From JAAUTS01 sp038250235 (GTDB lineage Bacteria > Verrucomicrobiota > Verrucomicrobiia > Methylacidiphilales > JAAUTS01), in assembly GCA_038250235.1 (NCBI GenBank), contig JBBSCO010000020.1, positions 1 through 45,285 on the forward strand: 45,285 nucleotides of DNA, written 5' to 3'. The notes beneath the pieces were generated by a model. It saw nothing but the letters and a program-made list of their open reading frames with translations, made no database searches and had not been told where the DNA came from. Positions within the stretch are counted from its first letter, which is position 1. Each line of letters starts with the position of its first letter. The position numbers and the translations under genes were made by a program. Of the stretch, positions 16,816-25,681 are shown one piece after another.

Positions 16816-18642
16816 ATGCCCCTGCTTCAACTTCAAGATATAACGCTCCAATACGGTACCAAACCCCTGTTGGACAAAGCCAACCTCCAGGTTGACCCCG
16901 GGGAACGTGTTTGTCTCTTGGGCCGTAACGGGGCAGGCAAGACCAGCCTGATGCGTATCATCACGCGCGAAGAAGCTCCCAATTCCGGCGAACTGGTCTG
17001 TCCCGCCGGAACGGTTTTGACCCGCTTGGACCAAGAAGTTCCTGACAATCTTGAAGGAACTGTCTTTGATGTAATTTCGAGCGGACTTCGTAAAGACACC
17101 CATGAAGAAGACTGGGAAATCGATGTCCGCATCGACGACCTGATCGAGCACATGAAACTTCCCATCCGGGAAATGATGTTCGCGTCTCTTTCGGGTGGAA
17201 TGAAACGCCGCGTGCTTCTGGCCCGCGCCCTGGTGGGTGATCCCGATGTCCTGCTTTTGGATGAGCCGACCAACCACCTCGATATCGAGTCGATTCTCTG
17301 GCTTGAAGGGTTTCTGTTGGAAAAGCAGATCACCTTGTTTTTTGTAACCCATGACCGTGCTTTCTTGCGGAAGATGGCCACACGGATTGTCGAACTGGAC
17401 CGTGGTGCACTAACGAGCTGGGCCTGCGACTACGATACCTATCTTGTCCGCAAAGCGGCAGCTCTTGAGGCGGAAGAAAAACAGTGGGCGGCTTTCGACA
17501 AGAAGCTGGCGTTGGAGGAGGCCTGGCTGCGGCAGGGTGTCAAAGCCCGGCGGACCAGGAATGAAGGTCGGGTCAGGGCACTGGAAGCCCTTAGAAGTGA
17601 ACGCAGCGACCGTCGTGACCGAATAGGTTCAGCCAATATCCAGATCCAGGAAAGCAATTCCTCAGGTCAAAAAGTGGCGGAAGCCTCCAAGGTAATGTTT
17701 TCTTTCGGTGACAAAGCTGTTGTACAAGATTTTTCCACCATCATCTGGCGCGGGGACAAGATCGGCATCATTGGACCGAATGGTGCCGGGAAAACAACCC
17801 TCCTCAAACTGCTTCTAGGCAAACTGGAGCCCCAGTCCGGCTGGGTTAAAATGGGAACCAAGATCGATGTCGTCTATCTCGATCAGTTGCGTGACCAGAT
17901 TGATGACACCAAGACCGTGGCGCAAAATGTGGCAGGCAATTCCGAGACGGTGACTTTCCAGGGTCGTTCCAAACACATTCACGGTTACCTGCAGGACTTT
18001 CTGTTTTCGCCCGACCGCGTCCGCATGCCTGCCAAAATGCTTTCGGGAGGCGAGCGCAATCGTCTATTGCTGGCCCGCCTTTTTCTGCAGCCCGCCAATG
18101 TTCTTGTGCTTGATGAACCGACCAACGACCTGGATGCGGAAACGATGGAACTTCTGGAAGATTTGTTGGTGGAGTTCAGCGGGACAGTTCTGCTGGTCTC
18201 CCACGACCGGGCATTTATTGACAACGTGGTGACGAGCACCCTTGTTTTTGAAGGCGACGGTTTCATCAACGAATATATCGGCGGCTATGAAGACTGGGTG
18301 AGACTAAGGGATCGGAAGAAAACACAGGTTGAAAAAGTCGAGGTTGCGGAGGTTCTTCCGGAAAGAACGCCGGAGCCAAAAGCGAAAAAAGAAAAGCCAC
18401 GCACACTGCTGAACCGGGAAAGGCGCGAGTTGGAAGAATTGCCCAAGGCCCTTGAAAAAATGGAAGCGGAGCAGGCTGCCCTTGCAGAAAAGTTGTATGA
18501 TCCGGAGCTTTATAAAACGCAGCCCGACCTTCTGCCCCGGCTCGAAAAAGAACAGCAGGAGCTAGAGCGCAAGATCAAGGAAATTTATGCGCGTTGGGAA
18601 GAACTTGAAGCTCTACGAAATTCGGAAACCCTGAAAATTTGA
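16816..18642 (+). CDS. uup: ABC-F family ATPase (Uup-like)
   Basis: The 608-residue protein carries two ABC ATPase domains in one chain and no membrane segment, which defines ABC-F translation factors. Walker A motifs are GRNGAGKTS and GPNGAGKTT, signatures are LSGGMKRR and LSGGERNR, and Walker B motifs are LLLDEPTNHLD and LVLDEPTNDLD. The interdomain linker is charged and helical (LALEEAWLRQGVKARRTRNEGRVRAL). The C-terminal ~100 residues form a Lys/Glu-rich coiled coil, as in Uup, which acts on ribosomes and branched DNA. I preferred the ATG at 16816 (MPLLQLQDITLQYG) over the one at 16783, because the latter adds 11 unrelated residues. The Uup assignment rests on the C-terminal coiled coil. 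Confidence 0.88.
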   Translation: MPLLQLQDITLQYGTKPLLDKANLQVDPGERVCLLGRNGAGKTSLMRIITREEAPNSGELVCPAGTVLTRLDQEVPDNLEGTVFDVISSGLRKDTHEEDWEIDVRIDDLIEHMKLPIREMMFASLSGGMKRRVLLARALVGDPDVLLLDEPTNHLDIESILWLEGFLLEKQITLFFVTHDRAFLRKMATRIVELDRGALTSWACDYDTYLVRKAAALEAEEKQWAAFDKKLALEEAWLRQGVKARRTRNEGRVRALEALRSERSDRRDRIGSANIQIQESNSSGQKVAEASKVMFSFGDKAVVQDFSTIIWRGDKIGIIGPNGAGKTTLLKLLLGKLEPQSGWVKMGTKIDVVYLDQLRDQIDDTKTVAQNVAGNSETVTFQGRSKHIHGYLQDFLFSPDRVRMPAKMLSGGERNRLLLARLFLQPANVLVLDEPTNDLDAETMELLEDLLVEFSGTVLLVSHDRAFIDNVVTSTLVFEGDGFINEYIGGYEDWVRLRDRKKTQVEKVEVAEVLPERTPEPKAKKEKPRTLLNRERRELEELPKALEKMEAEQAALAEKLYDPELYKTQPDLLPRLEKEQQELERKIKEIYARWEELEALRNSETLKI

Positions 18643-18693
18643 AAAGCCGAAGGTGGAGATGACAGAAAGCCGTCTCTGTGGCATGGTTGGTTT

Positions 18694-19767
18694 GTGGTAT
18701 ATTCAAAAACAGAAGCAGATTCCCTCCTGGATCTTGATTATTCAGAGCTCGAGAAGGAGTTGACCAAAAGAGGGGTCAAGGCGGTTCATACCCGAACCCT
18801 TTGGAAGGCCATGCATCGGGAATCGTTTCAAGGGTTTCTTCCCGGAAATACCCGTCACGATTTTCTACCGCCCCTAGGGAATTGGCTGCAACAAGCTGAA
18901 ATCAAACCCCGGCTAGGCCCTTTGCTTGAGGTTGATCAGGAAATCCACAGCTCGGATCAACTCACACGGAAATGGCTGTTTCGTCTCGCTGATGGTGAAA
19001 CAATCGAAACGGTTCTCATGGATTATCCGGGCCGTTATACTGCCTGTGTCAGTACCCAGGCAGGATGTGCCATGGGTTGCGTCTTTTGCGCGACCGGCCA
19101 GGCAGGTTTTGTCCGGCACTTGAGCGTGGGCGAAATTGTTTCGCAGCTTCTCCATGTGCAATTTGTACTGCGTTCAGAAGGCAAATTCGGTCTGAGAAAC
19201 ATTGTGCTCATGGGAATGGGGGAGCCCCTGCATAACTATGATGCTGTCATGAAAGCGATGGGAATCGTTTCTGATACGCGGGGAATGAACATTGGTCCAG
19301 CCCGTATTTCCATCAGCACGGTCGGCGTGGTTCCGGGTATTTTGAGAATGGCCGAGGAACGACGCCCTTACAATTTGGCTGTCAGCCTGCATGGAGCGAA
19401 CGAAGCCGACCGTTCTCGTTTGATCCCTGTGAGCAAACGCTGGCCCCTGGACGAGTTGATCAAAGCCTGCAGGATTTACGGGGAGAAAACCAAACGGCGG
19501 ATTTTTTTCGGATGGACCCTGATTGCAGGCGAAAATGATTCATCCGCCCAGGCACATGAGTTGGCAACTCTGCTTGAGGGTCTTGATGCTCACGTGAATC
19601 TCATTCCTTTGAATAAAACAGCGGGCTATGAGGGTAGCGAAAGTGCCACGCCCGAGGTGGATTCTTTCAAGGCGATCCTTCAGACCAGGGGGTTTCCCTG
19701 CACCATCCGCCAACGGCGCGGGATTGATGTGGCGGCAGGTTGCGGGCAGTTGAAGGCATCACTCTGA
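18694..19767 (+). CDS. rlmN: dual-specificity 23S rRNA/tRNA adenine-C2 methyltransferase RlmN
   Basis: The 357-residue radical-SAM enzyme has the CxxxCxxC cluster motif C125-C129-C132 (GCAMGCVFCATG) and the SAM-binding GMGEPLHNYD. It also has NLAVSLHGANEADR, LIPLNKT and a C-terminal RGIDVAAGCGQL whose Cys350 fits the resolving or methylated cysteine. RlmN adds a methyl to C2 of A2503 in 23S rRNA and A37 in some tRNAs. The start is GTG at 18694; an ATG at 18683 is out of frame. It follows the ABC-F gene by 51 bp, so the two translation-related genes are probably co-transcribed. Confidence 0.92.
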   Translation: MVYSKTEADSLLDLDYSELEKELTKRGVKAVHTRTLWKAMHRESFQGFLPGNTRHDFLPPLGNWLQQAEIKPRLGPLLEVDQEIHSSDQLTRKWLFRLADGETIETVLMDYPGRYTACVSTQAGCAMGCVFCATGQAGFVRHLSVGEIVSQLLHVQFVLRSEGKFGLRNIVLMGMGEPLHNYDAVMKAMGIVSDTRGMNIGPARISISTVGVVPGILRMAEERRPYNLAVSLHGANEADRSRLIPVSKRWPLDELIKACRIYGEKTKRRIFFGWTLIAGENDSSAQAHELATLLEGLDAHVNLIPLNKTAGYEGSESATPEVDSFKAILQTRGFPCTIRQRRGIDVAAGCGQLKASL

Positions 19768-19807
19768 AGCGAAGTCATTAAAGATCGTTGACGCTGACAA
19801 GCCGGAG

Positions 19808-20923
19808 TCAGGGCACAAAAATGATACACGCAGGTCCGAAGACCGGGAGGGTCTGGCTGGTTGCTTTGAGTTTGCCTGTGGTGCCATCCACCGGATTGAC
19901 TGTAAGCAGATCGTTCTGCTGTCCTCCGCTGATCATCCATTGTGCTGTGGGATCCAGGGTGATGTGCCTGGGGATTGCAGCTTCGATATTAAATGCTTCG
20001 AGAAAAGTCAGCGTGCCGTCTGAGCTATTGACCGTGTAGGTGGCAATACTGTCATGAACACGATTGGAGACGTAAAGCCACTGACCGTTCGGGTGGATGA
20101 CGATTTCGGAATTGCTGCCTTTGGCTTCGGCGTCCGCAGGCAGAGTCGAAAGGTCCTGGAGAGATTTGATTTCGCCGGTCGTGGAATTCCAGGAGTAGGT
20201 TGTGACCGTCCGGGTCAGTTCATTGTTGGCATAAATAATGGGAAGCTTTGGGTGGAAAACCAGATGACGCGGACCCCCGCCGGTTGGGGCCTGGCCAAAA
20301 TGCGGGTTGTTTTCCGTGAGGAGAGCCTTCTTCGCATCCAACTGAAAAATCCAGATCTTGTCCGTCCCCAGGTCACAGACATAGACCAGCTTGTTATTGG
20401 GATCAGTTACAATGTGGTGGGCGTGTGGTTTTTCTTGCCGGGAGTTGTTCGGGCCGTTCCCCTTCAATTGGAAAAAGGAGGCGCGTTCACCGATGCTGCC
20501 GTCAACTAGAACTGGGAAGGAAGCGATGCTTCCTCCGCCGTAATTGGCAACCATGAGACAACTGCCCGTGGCATCGAGCGAAAGATGACAGGCTCCGCCT
20601 CCGCCGGATGGTTGGGAGTTGATCAACTCAAGGCTTCCATCCGCACTGATACGGTAAGCATTAACCGAGGCCTCTTTGCTTTCACTCACTGCGTAGAGAA
20701 ATTTTCCCTTGGGGTGAGCGGCCAGAAACGTGGGGTTATCCACTTTGACTGCTAGTGTGACCGGACTGAGGATACCGGTCGAACTGTTGAAAGTTCCAGT
20801 GTAGATACCTTCACTTTTTTCAGGTTTGGTGCTGGTTCCGACGTAAAACCGGTGTTCAGCGCTGTAGGATGTGGCGAGGAGCATGATGGGAAGAATTAGC
20901 GGAAAAAGTGGGGACAATTTCAT
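19808..20923 (-). CDS. secreted beta-propeller lactonase (6-phosphogluconolactonase-like, YbhE/Pgl family)
   Basis: The 371-residue protein has a cleavable signal peptide (MKLSPLFPLILPIMLLATSYSA) and then repeated propeller blades (FLAAHPKGKFLYAVSE; HHIVTDPNNKLVYVCDLGTDKIWIF; LVFHPKLPIIYANNEL; IVIHPNGQWLYVSNR; ITLDPTAQWMISGGQ). These match the seven-bladed lactonase family that includes cytoplasmic 6-phosphogluconolactonase and fungal muconate cycloisomerases. Export argues against a role in the pentose phosphate pathway, so a periplasmic sugar lactone is more likely. It is a single gene, convergent with rlmN. Confidence 0.82.
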   Translation of the reverse strand: MKLSPLFPLILPIMLLATSYSAEHRFYVGTSTKPEKSEGIYTGTFNSSTGILSPVTLAVKVDNPTFLAAHPKGKFLYAVSESKEASVNAYRISADGSLELINSQPSGGGGACHLSLDATGSCLMVANYGGGSIASFPVLVDGSIGERASFFQLKGNGPNNSRQEKPHAHHIVTDPNNKLVYVCDLGTDKIWIFQLDAKKALLTENNPHFGQAPTGGGPRHLVFHPKLPIIYANNELTRTVTTYSWNSTTGEIKSLQDLSTLPADAEAKGSNSEIVIHPNGQWLYVSNRVHDSIATYTVNSSDGTLTFLEAFNIEAAIPRHITLDPTAQWMISGGQQNDLLTVNPVDGTTGKLKATSQTLPVFGPACIIFVP

Positions 20924-21266
20924 GGTCGATCAAGAGAAGATATACTCTGGAGGTCTTCAAAAATGCGGTCAATCACTGAAGTTGGCTTAAGAAGCGCCCG
21001 CAAATGTGTCAGCGGGTTCCCGCATTGTTCCGACATGCTTCAGGGACACATGTCCACGATTCTTGGTCGGAAATTTTTCTGCCAGGATGGGGTGAAATCG
21101 CCTCCGGTTGTATCAGTGCAGGGTGGTTGGGCATACTCCACTTGCTGCTGCTGTTACCTATCAGTCGGGAGGACTTCCTACGGTGGATGGTTCCAACCTC
21201 AATCCAAGAAACACCAGTGGTGCCATTCAGTTCAAGGCGGATGTTTGTGTAAGAACGGATTCGTGA
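20924..21266. other. intergenic stretch with a possible gene remnant
   Basis: No intact gene is supported. On the plus strand about 21124-21261 reads HTPLAAAVTYQSGGLPTVDGS, then NLNPRNTSGAIQFKADV before a stop. This composition is typical of a secreted or surface protein C-terminal part rather than random sequence. Upstream frames are broken. I regard it as a possible decayed fragment of unknown origin. The promoter of the leftward lactonase gene should also be here. Confidence 0.3.
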
Positions 21267-23462
21267 TCACTTGCTTGTGAATTCGAAGGCACCGTTCCAG
21301 TCTTCCGGAGGTGGGTTCTCGGAGAAGTTCCGGGACATTTCCAACAGCATCAAGGTTGTGGTGTTATCCGGATGCTCGTTCAAACAGGCTTCAAACAGTC
21401 TGATAGCCACATCGTAACGTCGTTCGCTGAAGCGGGCATAGGCTTCTTCAAACAAACGTACCCACTCGGTGTTATAGGGGGAAAGGGATTCCTGACCGAG
21501 TTCGTAAAGAGGTTCGAATATTTTTGTGGGCTGGGTTTTACCGACCACCTGAACCTTGGCCAGATTGCGGAAGGCGAAACGTTCGTGAGTAAGATCGTAA
21601 ACAGATTCGCCCACCATGATCTCGATGCCGAACTTCTTGGTCAAACCTTCGAGTCGCGAGGCCAGGTTGACGGAATCGCCGATGACGGTGAACTCCATGC
21701 GTTGGGGAGCGCCGATGTTGCCCACGACGACTTTTCCGTGGTTGATACCGATTCCCATGTGGAATTCAGGACGTCCTTCCCGAACCCATCGGGCATTCAG
21801 GACTTTGAGGGCTTCGCGCATGTCGATGGCGGCACGCAGGGCCTGACCGGCGTCTACGGTGGATCCTGCGTAGGCGACGTCGCCCCACACGGCCATGATG
21901 GCGTCGCCGATGAACTTGTGAAGTGTGCCATTGTATTTGTTGATACAGCCGACCATTTCGGTGAAGTATTCGTTCAACTGTTGAACCAGGGCTACCGAGT
22001 CCATGGATTCCGTCATGGTGGTGAAGGAGCGGATGTCAGAGAAGAGGATGGTGACGTCCTTGTAACCGCCGCCGAGCTGGAGGGAGTCCGGATTTTTATA
22101 GATGGCATCGAGAATGCCGGAGGAGACGTAGGTGGAGAAGGTTCGGCGGAGATGGTCACGGGCGGCACGTTCTTCCAGCACCTGTTTGCCAACGGAGCCG
22201 ACATGGAGGAGGAAAAAAGCAAGCGAGGGCGCTACAATTGGGATAATGATGTTGAGTGAAGTAAAGACGTAAAAAGCGGCGGCGATATACAAGCCGATAA
22301 TCACCAGAGGGACGATGGAACTGACCCAGAAATTGCTGCGCGTGAGGGCAAAGGCTGTAGTGTAGGCAACGAGAAAAAAAGTCAGCCATATCCATGGTTT
22401 TGATATTTCACGCAGATAATCTTCCTTTAGGATATTATCTATCATGTTGACATGTATCAAAGGACGTGGGCTTTCAGCTTGAAAGGGGCTGGGCCCAACA
22501 TCGGTTGCTCCTGTTGCGGAGGTTCCGAGCAGGACTATTTTGTCCCGCACATCCGGGAGGCCGCTCTGCGGGGTTTCTCCATTGTTTTTGGCCTGATAAC
22601 CGATAAGCAGCCCAAAGAGCGTATAATTGTTGAAAGTTGCCTGGTTGTGGAAAGGGCTATTCTCGGAAACAATGTCATAGCGGAAATTGACCAGATAATT
22701 GCCATAGCGATCAATTGGAATCCTTCTTTTGATGATCGCGGATTCCAGGTAAATGGCATCTCCTGGAATAATCCTGACATTTTCAGGATTCAGTTTCCAG
22801 TATGACATAACCGCTTGGAGTGCCATGGTTGGAATGAGCTGATCTTTGGCTACAAGGTACATCGGTAATTTGCGTACCACCCCGTAAGAGTCTTTGGGGA
22901 CGTCCACTATGGAAAACTTGGAGTAGGGCCGCATTCCGGGAATGGGAAGAATCATGTGCGTCAGATGATTTTTGGCAGACTTCTTGATGGAATCATCGGC
23001 AGGCCAGGCATTTGAAAAATCATCCGGGAGCGCGTAACTCGCAACATTAGGCGCACTGGAGGCTCCCATGACAAGAGGCGTTGCTGTTTCCGAAGCTACC
23101 TGAACAAACAACTCGTCTCCTTCGCGGGGGGTGTCCAACAGGAGATCGAAAACCAGAACGGAGGGCTTGCTGTTTTCCAGGTATGCGATAAAGCGCGCAT
23201 AATTTTCGCGTTTGATAGGCCAGCCACCGAGATGATTCAGGTCGGTATCATCGATGCCGATGTAAAGGATTCGGGGATCAGGTGCTTCTTGGGAATAACT
23301 TCTTTGAATTATTCTTTGATCCAGGGTCAGGTTTTCCAACTGGTGAAAAATCGGAATAAAATCCATTGCGACAAATACACCTGCAAGAATCAAGGGTGCA
23401 AAAACCTGGTAAGAAAAAATCCGCTGAAGGGCACTTTTCTTTTCTGTGTACTCGGAAGCCAT
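21267..23462 (-). CDS. CHASE2-domain class III adenylate/guanylate cyclase
   Basis: The 731-residue protein (start 23462, MASEYTEKKSALQRIF) has an N-terminal membrane anchor (FAPLILAGVFVAMDFIPIF), a ~300-residue extracytoplasmic CHASE2 sensor (LDQRIIQRSY; DTDLNHLGGWPIKRENYARFI; LLGTSATGATDVGPSPF) and three membrane helices. The class III cyclase domain follows: ILFSDIRSFTTMTES with the metal aspartate, KFIGDAIMAVWG with the second metal aspartate, and VIGDSVNLASRLE. A short helical, TPR-like tail ends it. It probably makes cAMP from ATP when an external cue acts on CHASE2. A longer frame to 23663 would overlap the divergent lipoprotein gene and adds unlike residues, so I rejected it. No intact cNMP effector is seen in the window. 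Confidence 0.9.
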   Translation of the reverse strand: MASEYTEKKSALQRIFSYQVFAPLILAGVFVAMDFIPIFHQLENLTLDQRIIQRSYSQEAPDPRILYIGIDDTDLNHLGGWPIKRENYARFIAYLENSKPSVLVFDLLLDTPREGDELFVQVASETATPLVMGASSAPNVASYALPDDFSNAWPADDSIKKSAKNHLTHMILPIPGMRPYSKFSIVDVPKDSYGVVRKLPMYLVAKDQLIPTMALQAVMSYWKLNPENVRIIPGDAIYLESAIIKRRIPIDRYGNYLVNFRYDIVSENSPFHNQATFNNYTLFGLLIGYQAKNNGETPQSGLPDVRDKIVLLGTSATGATDVGPSPFQAESPRPLIHVNMIDNILKEDYLREISKPWIWLTFFLVAYTTAFALTRSNFWVSSIVPLVIIGLYIAAAFYVFTSLNIIIPIVAPSLAFFLLHVGSVGKQVLEERAARDHLRRTFSTYVSSGILDAIYKNPDSLQLGGGYKDVTILFSDIRSFTTMTESMDSVALVQQLNEYFTEMVGCINKYNGTLHKFIGDAIMAVWGDVAYAGSTVDAGQALRAAIDMREALKVLNARWVREGRPEFHMGIGINHGKVVVGNIGAPQRMEFTVIGDSVNLASRLEGLTKKFGIEIMVGESVYDLTHERFAFRNLAKVQVVGKTQPTKIFEPLYELGQESLSPYNTEWVRLFEEAYARFSERRYDVAIRLFEACLNEHPDNTTTLMLLEMSRNFSENPPPEDWNGAFEFTSK

Positions 23463-23550
23463 AAGGCGAATGCTGCCCAAGGTGGGCGGAATTGAACAGT
23501 TTTTTTGTCTATGGCTTCCCATTCCGCGAACTGATAGACTTCTGGGTACT

Positions 23551-23970
23551 ATGAGAGTACCCCGGCTGATGCTTTTTCTTCTGATCCCGCTTTTTTTCGT
23601 TTCCTGCTCGACTCCGGAAACGCGATCCAGGGAACGTTCTGACACGTTTTCGCGGTTAAGCAAAGAGCAGCAACGGGTCGTTCTGGAAGGAAAGATCGCG
23701 GAAGGTCTGAGCCAGGACGCTGTTTATATTGCCATGGGCCATCCCTTCAAACAACGTAAGGGCCGCTTCGAGGGCAAAGACACGATATCCTGGATTTATG
23801 GACGTTTGGAGAGTTACACGATTCCTCAAATGCGATATCAGTATTTCCGTGACGCCAATGGGAGGCTTTTTTCCACACCGGTGTATGATCCCATCACGGA
23901 ACACCGCACGGTGGAAACGTTTGCCGTCTTTTTTGATCAGGGAAAGGTGATCGGCTGGCAGGAGCTTTGA
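23551..23970 (+). CDS. small lipoprotein of unknown function
   Basis: The 139-residue product has a lipoprotein signal: MRVPRLMLFLLIPLFFVSCS with lipobox FVSC, so Cys is lipidated. The mature part has KIAEGLSQDAVYIAMGHPFK, then SWIYG, QYFRDANGR and FAVFFDQGKVIGWQEL. The helix-beta pattern and the final G-K-V-x-W element resemble SmpA/BamE-like outer-membrane lipoproteins, but this is only a fold-level impression. The start at 23551 is chosen because the lipobox must be near the N terminus; the frame is open back to 23446. It is divergent from the cyclase gene, with 88 bp between starts. Confidence 0.75.
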   Translation: MRVPRLMLFLLIPLFFVSCSTPETRSRERSDTFSRLSKEQQRVVLEGKIAEGLSQDAVYIAMGHPFKQRKGRFEGKDTISWIYGRLESYTIPQMRYQYFRDANGRLFSTPVYDPITEHRTVETFAVFFDQGKVIGWQEL

Positions 23971-24012
23971 GATAGTCTTTGCCTCATCCGATTGTCGTAT
24001 TACGTTCTACTT

Positions 24013-24654
24013 ATGACGGAACCGAGCAATGAGCCCTGCCAGTCCACGGGGGAGGAGTTAGCCAACAGCATCAGCCACGGATTGGGACTGATCGGTGCCA
24101 TCATCGTTGCGCCTGTTCTGATCATCACGGCACTCAGGCAGGGCAACACGTGGATGGTCGTAGGTGCCTCAATATTCGCTGCCAGCATATTGCTGCTTTA
24201 TTTCAGCTCGACGCTTTACCATGCCCTTCCCCATGGACGGGCCAAGAGGGTTTTTCAAATCCTGGATCACTCAGCGATTTATTTACTTATTGCCGGCACC
24301 TACACTCCGTTCATCTTCGGGGTGCTCCGGGGTTCACTCGGCTGGACTTTATTCGGAGTGGTCTGGGGATTGGCCTTGGCAGGTATTGTTTTCAAAAGCG
24401 TCTGGGGGACAAAATTTCCTTGGATTTCAACCGCTCTCTATCTTTTTATGGGTTGGCTGATTGTTGTCGCCATTCGGCCCCTGTGGTCAGGATTGTCGAC
24501 CGCAGCCATGCTTTGGTTGGTTGCAGGCGGATTGGCCTACACAGTCGGTGTCGTCTTTTATGCTACAGAACGGATCCGCTATACCCACTTCATCTGGCAC
24601 CTGTTTGTCTTGGCGGGTACAGCCTGTCACTGTATCGCAGTTTTATTGATCTAG
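24013..24654 (+). CDS. trhA: hemolysin III / TrhA (PAQR-like) membrane protein
   Basis: The 213-residue protein has seven predicted hydrophobic helices and the PAQR/hemolysin III motifs: EELANSISHGLG near the start, SSTLYHAL, FQILDHSAIYLLIAGTYTPF, and the C-terminal HFIWHLFVLAGTACH. The His and Asp residues in these motifs form a metal site in the family. Bacterial members influence membrane energetics and fluidity, and the hemolysin name is historical. The ATG at 24013 is preferred to a TTG at 23992. The stop codon TAG coincides with the TA boundary of a 278-bp inverted-repeat element, so the native 3' end may have been altered by its insertion. Confidence 0.88.
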   Translation: MTEPSNEPCQSTGEELANSISHGLGLIGAIIVAPVLIITALRQGNTWMVVGASIFAASILLLYFSSTLYHALPHGRAKRVFQILDHSAIYLLIAGTYTPFIFGVLRGSLGWTLFGVVWGLALAGIVFKSVWGTKFPWISTALYLFMGWLIVVAIRPLWSGLSTAAMLWLVAGGLAYTVGVVFYATERIRYTHFIWHLFVLAGTACHCIAVLLI

Positions 24655-24929
24655 TGTTCTGATAGAGAAATACCTTTGTCAAATCCGTGGGGGATTTTGT
24701 TCTCCGGCTGGGCAGGAGGGCAGCCTTCAATCTGAACGATGGAAGGTAAACGAGTAACGAAGTCCGGAGAATAAAAGAACCACGTCCCCAAGGGGTTGCA
24801 CAAAAAAAGAACCGGAACTTTGTTGCGTTGCGGGCCGGGTGTCCTTCAGACACACCCCCACGTATGACGCCGCGTTCCAAGCCTTTTCCTTTGCAAATTT
24901 AATGAAGCAACTTTGCTATCAGGACACTA
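24652..24929. mobile_element. 278-bp MITE-like element, copy 1 (TA-flanked)
   Basis: The element begins TAGTGTTCTGATAG and ends CTATCAGGACACTA, giving ~12-bp terminal inverted repeats bounded by TA on both sides. It encodes no transposase. A second copy of the same length lies inverted at 39333-39610 and matches along its whole length with scattered changes (shared GGATTTTGTTCTC, AAGAACCACG, CCAAGGGGTTGCACA and CGCGTTCCAAGCC segments). The TA boundary suggests mobilisation by an IS630/Tc1-mariner-type transposase, which is an inference. The first TA lies inside the trhA stop codon. Confidence 0.8.
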
Positions 24930-24930
24930 A

Positions 24931-25674
24931 GGCCTGTTAGTAAATAATTCTGGCGCAGGAGCTCTTTTTTGAGACCTTCAGCCAGGGCCCTGATCAGGCG
25001 GCGTTGGCCGCTGAGCCGCTCAGGCTGTGGGTCAAGCCGGATTGGGCATCAATACCAAGGTATGCTTTTATGTCAAAATACCGCATGTTACCCTTCTTGG
25101 TCCTGTTCATTTCCTGGTACCGTTGCTTGGCCTTGTTCTTGGTGGGACTACGGGCATTGAGGATGGTAGCATCTACCGCCGTGCCTTTAGCGTATCAAAA
25201 AATGCTTCTCCGCCATAAGCGCGTTAATTGCCTCCAGAAGTTGACCTGTCAGTTCCTGGCGCTCAGGCAAATGCCGGAACTCCCAAAGCGTGGTGGCATC
25301 GGGCACCGATTTCCGGCCCAAGTCGATGCCCGCAACGTTGCGCATGGCTTGACTGTCGCATACGTTGTCCTCCATCGCTTCGTCAGCCAGCCTGTGCCAT
25401 TGATGTAAAAAATAAATGCCCAGCATCCGCTCAGTACCCATTGCGGGAGGTCCCCATTGGCCGTTGTGATAATGAGGCTCGATCAGGGCCATAAACCCTA
25501 CCCAGGGCAGCACCTGCTCCATTTCCCGAAGAACATTCTCCCGGTGGGTTACCTTTGTGTTCTGACTGTATTTGGGCAGCGCAAAGCTCAGTTGACTTGC
25601 TATAGCCCCTATTGCACCCAACAACACTCTGCTTACCCCACTGTTTTATCGCCGAAGGATTACTAATAGATCCG
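24931..25674 (-). mobile_element. degenerate IS5-type insertion sequence
   Basis: The imperfect ends GGCCTGTTAGTAAAT (24931) and the reverse of ATTACTAATAGATCC (25674) look like terminal inverted repeats. Inside, on the minus strand, is a broken DDE transposase. The N-terminal part at 25187-25627 reads VLREMEQVLPWVGFMALIEPHYHN, GIYFLHQWHRLADEAMED and FRHLPERQELTGQLLEAIN. Then a frameshift leads to GTAVDATILNARSPTKNKAK and MRYFDIKAYLGIDAQSGLTHSL at about 24995-25195. The last third, with the final catalytic residue, is missing. It abuts the 278-bp element. It is inactive on its own. Confidence 0.78.
24995..25627 (-). pseudogene. broken IS5-family transposase gene
   Basis: This is the reading-frame remains inside the IS. 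A 146-codon piece ends FLIR-stop; the continuation GTAVDATILNARSPTK is in another frame, so at least one small indel has occurred. The DAT aspartate is present, but the region with the remaining DDE residues is deleted after HSLSGSAANAA. The typical family protein is about 300-330 residues; roughly 210 are recognisable here. Confidence 0.72.
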
Positions 25675-25681
25675 TGTTTTC

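Noticed and set aside
21372..22259. 295-residue plus-strand frame opposite the cyclase gene
   Set aside because: It is antisense to the conserved class III cyclase domain; its Gly/Val/Asp-rich composition is a mirror of that coding strand.
23463..23663. N-terminal extension of the cyclase
   Set aside because: It would run across the divergent lipoprotein start and its residues are unlike a membrane or CHASE2 protein.
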